The position numbers and the translations under genes are program-made. The notes under the pieces are model-generated. The model had not been told where the DNA came from. It did no database searches and saw only the letters and a program-made list of their open reading frames with translations. A stretch of DNA of 15,649 nt from Streptomyces sp. NRRL S-118. Lineage in GTDB: Bacteria > Actinomycetota > Actinomycetes > Streptomycetales > Streptomycetaceae. Where the stretch lies: contig NZ_KL591020.1 in the NCBI RefSeq assembly GCF_000716335.1, forward strand, positions 1 through 15,649, written 5' to 3'. Within the stretch, counting starts at the first letter, position 1. Every line of letters starts with the position of its first letter. Shown piece by piece: positions 13,003 to 15,649 of this stretch.

Positions 13003-13455
13003 GTGACGCGCACACGCACACCCGTGGTGACCGGATGGTTCACCCACGACAGCGGTGAGGAGGACTTCCGGCTGCTGGGCACGCGCTGCTCGGCCTGTGC
13101 CGCGGTCTGCTTCCCGCCGGAGGACGTGCACTGCCGCAATCCGGCGTGCGCGGGCGGCGGGCGGCTGCTGGAGGTGCCGCTGTCCCGGCGCGGGCGCGTC
13201 TGGTCGTACACCGACGGCCGCTACCGGCCACCCGCCCCGTACGTCTCCGACCCCGAAGCCGTGTGGCAGCCGTACACCCTGGTCGCGGTGGAGCTGGAGG
13301 CGGAAGCCATGGTGGTGCTCGGCCATGCCGCGCCGGGTGTGGGGGTGGCCGATCTCGCCGTCGGCATGGAGGTGGAGGTCGTTCCGGGTGTCCTCCACGA
13401 GGATGCCGAGACGGTGTGGACGACCTGGCACTGGCGGCCGGTGACGGCCCGGTGA
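13003..13455 (+). CDS. DUF35 zinc-ribbon/OB-fold protein, partner of the thiolase-like protein
   Basis: A 150-residue acyl-CoA-associated protein. Residues about 25-52 form a rubredoxin-like zinc ribbon (Cys29, Cys32, Cys44, Cys49). Residues about 55-145 form the OB-fold, including RGRVWSYTDGRYRPPAPY and the VGMEVEVVPG strand. Members of this family have no catalysis alone. They form complexes with thiolase-superfamily partners, as in archaeal acetoacetyl-CoA thiolase/HMG-CoA synthase and in the actinobacterial Ltp2 retro-aldolase of steroid side-chain breakdown, where they help bind the CoA ester. The GTG at 13003 follows GGGGAGGG (12992-12999). An in-frame TTG at 12961 lacks this. The stop codon overlaps the next start by four bases, which supports translational coupling and an obligate partnership. 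Confidence 0.92.
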   Translation: MTRTRTPVVTGWFTHDSGEEDFRLLGTRCSACAAVCFPPEDVHCRNPACAGGGRLLEVPLSRRGRVWSYTDGRYRPPAPYVSDPEAVWQPYTLVAVELEAEAMVVLGHAAPGVGVADLAVGMEVEVVPGVLHEDAETVWTTWHWRPVTAR

Positions 13456-14639
13456 AGGACATCGCCGTCCTCGGGGCGGGCATGCATCCGTGGGGCAAGT
13501 GGGGCCGCGGCTTCACGGAGTACGGGACGGCCGCGGCCCGCGCCGCGCTCGCCGACGCCGGGATCGACTGGCGGGACGTCCGGTCGGTGGTCGGCGCCGG
13601 CACCGTGCGCGGCGGGTACCCGGGGTACGTGGCGGGCGCGGCCTTCGCCCAGGCGCTCGGCTGGCAGGGCGCGCCGGTCAGCAGCGTGTACGCGGCATGC
13701 GCGTCCGGCGCCCACGCGATCGCCACCGCGCGGGCGCAGATCCTCGCGGAGCTGGCGGACGTGGTGCTCGTGGTGGGTGCCGACTCCGCGCCCAAGGGCT
13801 TCTTCGCGCCGGCCGGCGGCGAGCGGCCGGACGACCCGGACTGGCTGCGGTTCCGCGTCCTGGGCGCCACGAACCCCGCGTACTTCGCTCTCTGGGCACG
13901 ACGGCGCATGGCGGTGCACGGGGACACCGTCGAGGACTTCGCGCTGGTCAAGGTGAAGAACGCGGCCGCCGGCGCACTCAACCCGCACGCCCGTTACCGC
14001 ACGCCGGTCACCGCCGCCGAGGTCGCTTCCTCCGCTGTGGTCGCCGATCCCCTGCGGCTGCTCGACATCTGCGCGACCTCCGACGGCGGGGCGGCGCTGG
14101 TGCTGTCCTCCCTGGCGTACGCGCGCCGGCGGGGAGTGCCGGACCCGGTCCGGATCCGCGCCGTCTCGACCGTCACGCCCGTCCATCCCCGTACCGAACT
14201 GGACCTGCCGGACATCGCCACCGACTCCGCCGCCGGCACGACGCCGGGCACCCCGTCCCTGCGGGCGTCGATCGCGGCGGCCGCGTACGAAGAGGCGGGG
14301 ATCGGGCCCGGGGACCTGTCCCTGGCGGAGGTGTACGACCTGTCCACCGCGCTGGAACTGGAGTGGTACGAGGCCATCGGGCTGTGCGGGGAGGGCGAGG
14401 GCGCCAAGCTGGTCCGGGAGGGGGTCACGGCGCTCGGCGGGCGCGTCCCCGTCAACGCGAGCGGGGGTCTGGCCTCCTTCGGTGAGGCGGTGCCCGCCCA
14501 GGCCATCGCCCAGGTCTGCGAACTGACCTGGCAACTGCGCGGGACGGCGGGGGCCCGGCAGGTCCGCGGGGCGCGCGTCGGGATCACCGCCAACCAGGGC
14601 CTCTTCGGGCACGGCTCGGCGGTCGTCACCGTCCGCTGA
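13452..14639 (+). CDS. Thiolase-fold lipid-transfer (SCP-x/Ltp-type) protein
   Basis: A 395-residue cytoplasmic protein with the complete two-domain thiolase fold but without a C-terminal SCP2 domain. Cys83 in YAACASGAHA matches the thiolase nucleophile. The usual GHP histidine motif near the C-terminus is replaced by SGGLASFGEAVPA (337-348, Glu345), and the final CxG cysteine motif is replaced by ANQGLFGHG. The usual HD of the SCP-x NEAF-type region reads EVYD (Tyr295). These changes argue against ordinary thiolysis or condensation. They recall Ltp2-type retro-aldolases, which use tyrosines and need a DUF35 partner. The substrate is probably an acyl-CoA, possibly a branched or steroid side-chain ester. 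The GTG start lies inside the DUF35 stop region (GTGA), giving translational coupling. The family is firm; the reaction is inferred. Confidence 0.9.
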   Translation: MKDIAVLGAGMHPWGKWGRGFTEYGTAAARAALADAGIDWRDVRSVVGAGTVRGGYPGYVAGAAFAQALGWQGAPVSSVYAACASGAHAIATARAQILAELADVVLVVGADSAPKGFFAPAGGERPDDPDWLRFRVLGATNPAYFALWARRRMAVHGDTVEDFALVKVKNAAAGALNPHARYRTPVTAAEVASSAVVADPLRLLDICATSDGGAALVLSSLAYARRRGVPDPVRIRAVSTVTPVHPRTELDLPDIATDSAAGTTPGTPSLRASIAAAAYEEAGIGPGDLSLAEVYDLSTALELEWYEAIGLCGEGEGAKLVREGVTALGGRVPVNASGGLASFGEAVPAQAIAQVCELTWQLRGTAGARQVRGARVGITANQGLFGHGSAVVTVR

Positions 14640-14648
14640 GCCTCCGGG

Positions 14649-14666
14649 GGCACCAGGGTGGGTGCC
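14649..14666 (+). terminator. Weak hairpin after the thiolase-like gene
   Basis: GGCACC (14649-14654) and GGTGCC (14661-14666) form a 6-bp stem ten bases beyond the stop codon, with no T-run. It is a plausible but weak terminator. Confidence 0.35.
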
Positions 14667-14767
14667 GGGCTCCTGCGGCCGGGGACCCTGACGGCCCGTC
14701 ACACCGGCAGAACACTGCCTCCCCGTCGGCGGCGGCGCCGGTCGTGCGCGCAACGGCACTGCCCGCC

Positions 14768-14803
14768 CTGCCAGTACGACCCGCCCTGCCTGTACGACCC
14801 GCC
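14768..14803 (+). repeat. Tandem 18-nt direct repeat upstream of the glpK remnant
   Basis: CTGCCAGTACGACCCGCC (14768-14785) is followed directly by a copy with one A-to-T change (14786-14803). The preceding bases (GCCCGCCCTGCC) share part of the unit. It sits in the 266-base stretch between the thiolase-like gene and the glpK remnant. No glycerol facilitator (glpF) sequence and no clear promoter are visible there. Its function is unknown; replication slippage is the simplest origin. Confidence 0.7.
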
Positions 14804-14905
14804 CGGGAGCCGCCCTTCACGTGCCCGTCCGGCTCACGTCCGGTTCACGGCCGGCTCCGTCCCGCCGCCCGGTACCGCTCCTGACCCGCGACCAAGGGGA
14901 TCCTC

Positions 14906-15176
14906 ATGACCGACACGTACGTCGCCGCGATCGACCAGGGCACCACGTCCAGCCGCTGCATCGTCTTCGACCGGAGCGGCGCCGTCGTCGCCGTCGACCT
15001 TCCCCAAGCCCGGGTGGGTGGAACACGACGCCACGGAGATCTGGACCAAGGTCCGGGCCGTGGTGGCCGGCGCCCTCGCCAGAGCCGGCCTGGAAGCCCG
15101 TCGGCTGAGCGCGCTCGGCATCACCGATCAGCGCGAGACGACCGTCCTGTGGGACCGGTCCACCGGAAAACCGGTG
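14906..15176 (+). pseudogene. glpK: Glycerol kinase remnant, frameshifted and truncated
   Basis: The first 31 codons (14906-14998) read as a normal glycerol kinase N-terminus with the phosphate-binding motif [16 protein letters not shown] good ribosome binding site (AAGGGG) precedes the ATG. At 14999 the frame changes: from 15000 another frame reads [10 protein letters not shown], then [20 protein letters not shown], which is the expected continuation. Glycerol kinases normally have about seven residues between these parts, so about 20 bases appear to be deleted. Similarity ends near 15176, just after TGKPV, where HNAIVWQDTR would be expected. The remaining roughly 400 residues are absent and the minus-strand GTPase gene begins 77 bases on. 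The fragment cannot encode an active kinase. The short length of divergence suggests a fairly recent loss. Confidence 0.9.
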
Positions 15177-15216
15177 CAGGTCCGGAACGGTTCGGCAGGC
15201 TCGGGGCGGCACAGCT

Positions 15217-15242
15217 CGTACCCCCGTGGGACGGGGGGTACG
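15217..15242 (-). terminator. Hairpin terminator downstream of the GTPase gene
   Basis: CGTACCCCC (15217-15225) pairs perfectly with GGGGGTACG (15234-15242) around an 8-base loop. It lies ten bases beyond the stop codon of the minus-strand GTPase gene and probably ends that operon. It also marks the near edge of the glpK deletion junction. Confidence 0.65.
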
Positions 15243-15252
15243 GGCCGTGGCC

Positions 15253-15649
15253 TCAGGTGGTGGCCGGCTCGCGCTGCCGGTCGGCGAGGGTCAGCGCGTG
15301 CTCGACGACGGCGACGAGCACGTCCTTGACCGACTCGCGCTCCCGCGCGTCGCACATGAGCAGCGGGACCTCGGGGTCCAGGTCGAGCGCCGCCCGGACC
15401 GTCCGCGCGGGGAACCGGGCAGCGCCCTCGAAGCAGTTGACGGCCACCGCGAAGGGGATCCCGCGCCGCTCGAAGTAGTCGATGGCGGCGAAGCTGTCGT
15501 CCAGGCGGCGCGTGTCCGCGAGCACGACCGCACCCAGCGCGCCCTGGGCCAGCTCGTCCCACAGGAACCAGAAGCGGTCCTGCCCGGGCGTCCCGAACAG
15601 GTAGAGGGACAAGCCGGAGCGGATGGTGATGCGGCCGAAGTCCATGGCG
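15253..15649 (-). CDS. cvnD: Conservon-type small GTPase (CvnD family), C-terminal part
   Basis: At least 131 residues of a Ras/MglA-like GTP-binding protein of the actinobacterial conservons, where a sensor kinase-like protein, a Roadblock protein, a DUF742 protein and this GTPase form a membrane-associated signalling complex. The G3 region [19 protein letters not shown] is clear. The G4 position reads VNCFEG, where many GTPases have NKxD, which is normal for this family, and CDAR fills the G5 position. The ATG at 15645 is not the true start: MDFGRIT is a conserved internal segment and the frame stays open to the window edge, so the P-loop portion lies beyond 15649. The partners should be encoded upstream, outside the window. 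It appears to be the last gene of that operon, ended by the hairpin at 15217-15242. Confidence 0.9.
   Translation of the reverse strand, partial: AMDFGRITIRSGLSLYLFGTPGQDRFWFLWDELAQGALGAVVLADTRRLDDSFAAIDYFERRGIPFAVAVNCFEGAARFPARTVRAALDLDPEVPLLMCDARERESVKDVLVAVVEHALTLADRQREPATT

Noticed and set aside
14626..14820. Minus-strand small open frame with GRAGRTGRAG repeats
   Set aside because: The repeats come from the 18-nt DNA duplication; no ribosome binding site or family supports translation.
15018..15329. Plus-strand open frame starting MEHDATEIW as an independent gene
   Set aside because: It is the out-of-frame continuation of the glpK remnant and then runs antisense into the GTPase gene.

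Overview
The window looks like chromosomal DNA of a Streptomyces or a close actinobacterial relative. GC content is very high with strong third-position GC bias. Gene content points the same way: crr-ptsI with a DasR-type operator, a conservon-type GTPase, a thiolase paired with a DUF35 protein, many GTG starts and several probable leaderless starts. I see no rRNA, tRNA, CRISPR array, insertion sequence or phage gene.

Layout. 1-381 is a regulatory leader with a LacI-like palindrome, two overlapping dre (DasR) boxes and a TAGGAT -10 box. 382-2587 holds crr and ptsI, the general PTS phosphorelay, ended by a strong hairpin at 2602-2637. 2650-4840 (minus strand) holds an MFS transporter followed by an unrecognised CxxC protein. 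These diverge from a MocR-type (GntR/aminotransferase) regulator at 4888-6207; an AT-rich palindrome lies across the shared promoter. 6245-8230 (minus) is acetoacetyl-CoA synthetase, divergent from a family 31 glycoside hydrolase at 8438-10822. Then come a 69-residue secreted protein (11015-11224), a zinc-ribbon Nudix hydrolase (minus, 11452-11958) and, divergent from it, an exported VanX-type D-Ala-D-Ala dipeptidase (12004-12819). A DUF35 protein and a thiolase-fold protein overlap by 4 nt (13003-14639). The right end has a frameshifted and truncated remnant of glycerol kinase (14906 to about 15176) and the C-terminal part of a conservon GTPase on the minus strand, which runs off the window.

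How the genes fit together. Much of the region concerns carbon uptake and acyl-CoA handling: EI and EIIA feed PTS sugar import, the GH31 enzyme probably cleaves intracellular alpha-glucosides, acetoacetyl-CoA synthetase activates acetoacetate, and the DUF35/thiolase pair probably acts on an acyl-CoA. The MocR/MFS/CxxC cluster looks like a self-contained regulator-transporter unit whose ligand is not evident. The glpK remnant is the clearest sign of recent gene loss. No mobile element is visible.

The most noteworthy items are the overlapping dre pair beside the crr promoter, the MocR operator with a leaderless start, the thiolase-like protein lacking standard thiolase residues, a 33-bp-spaced CCATGG inverted repeat before the GH31 gene, and the glpK scar.
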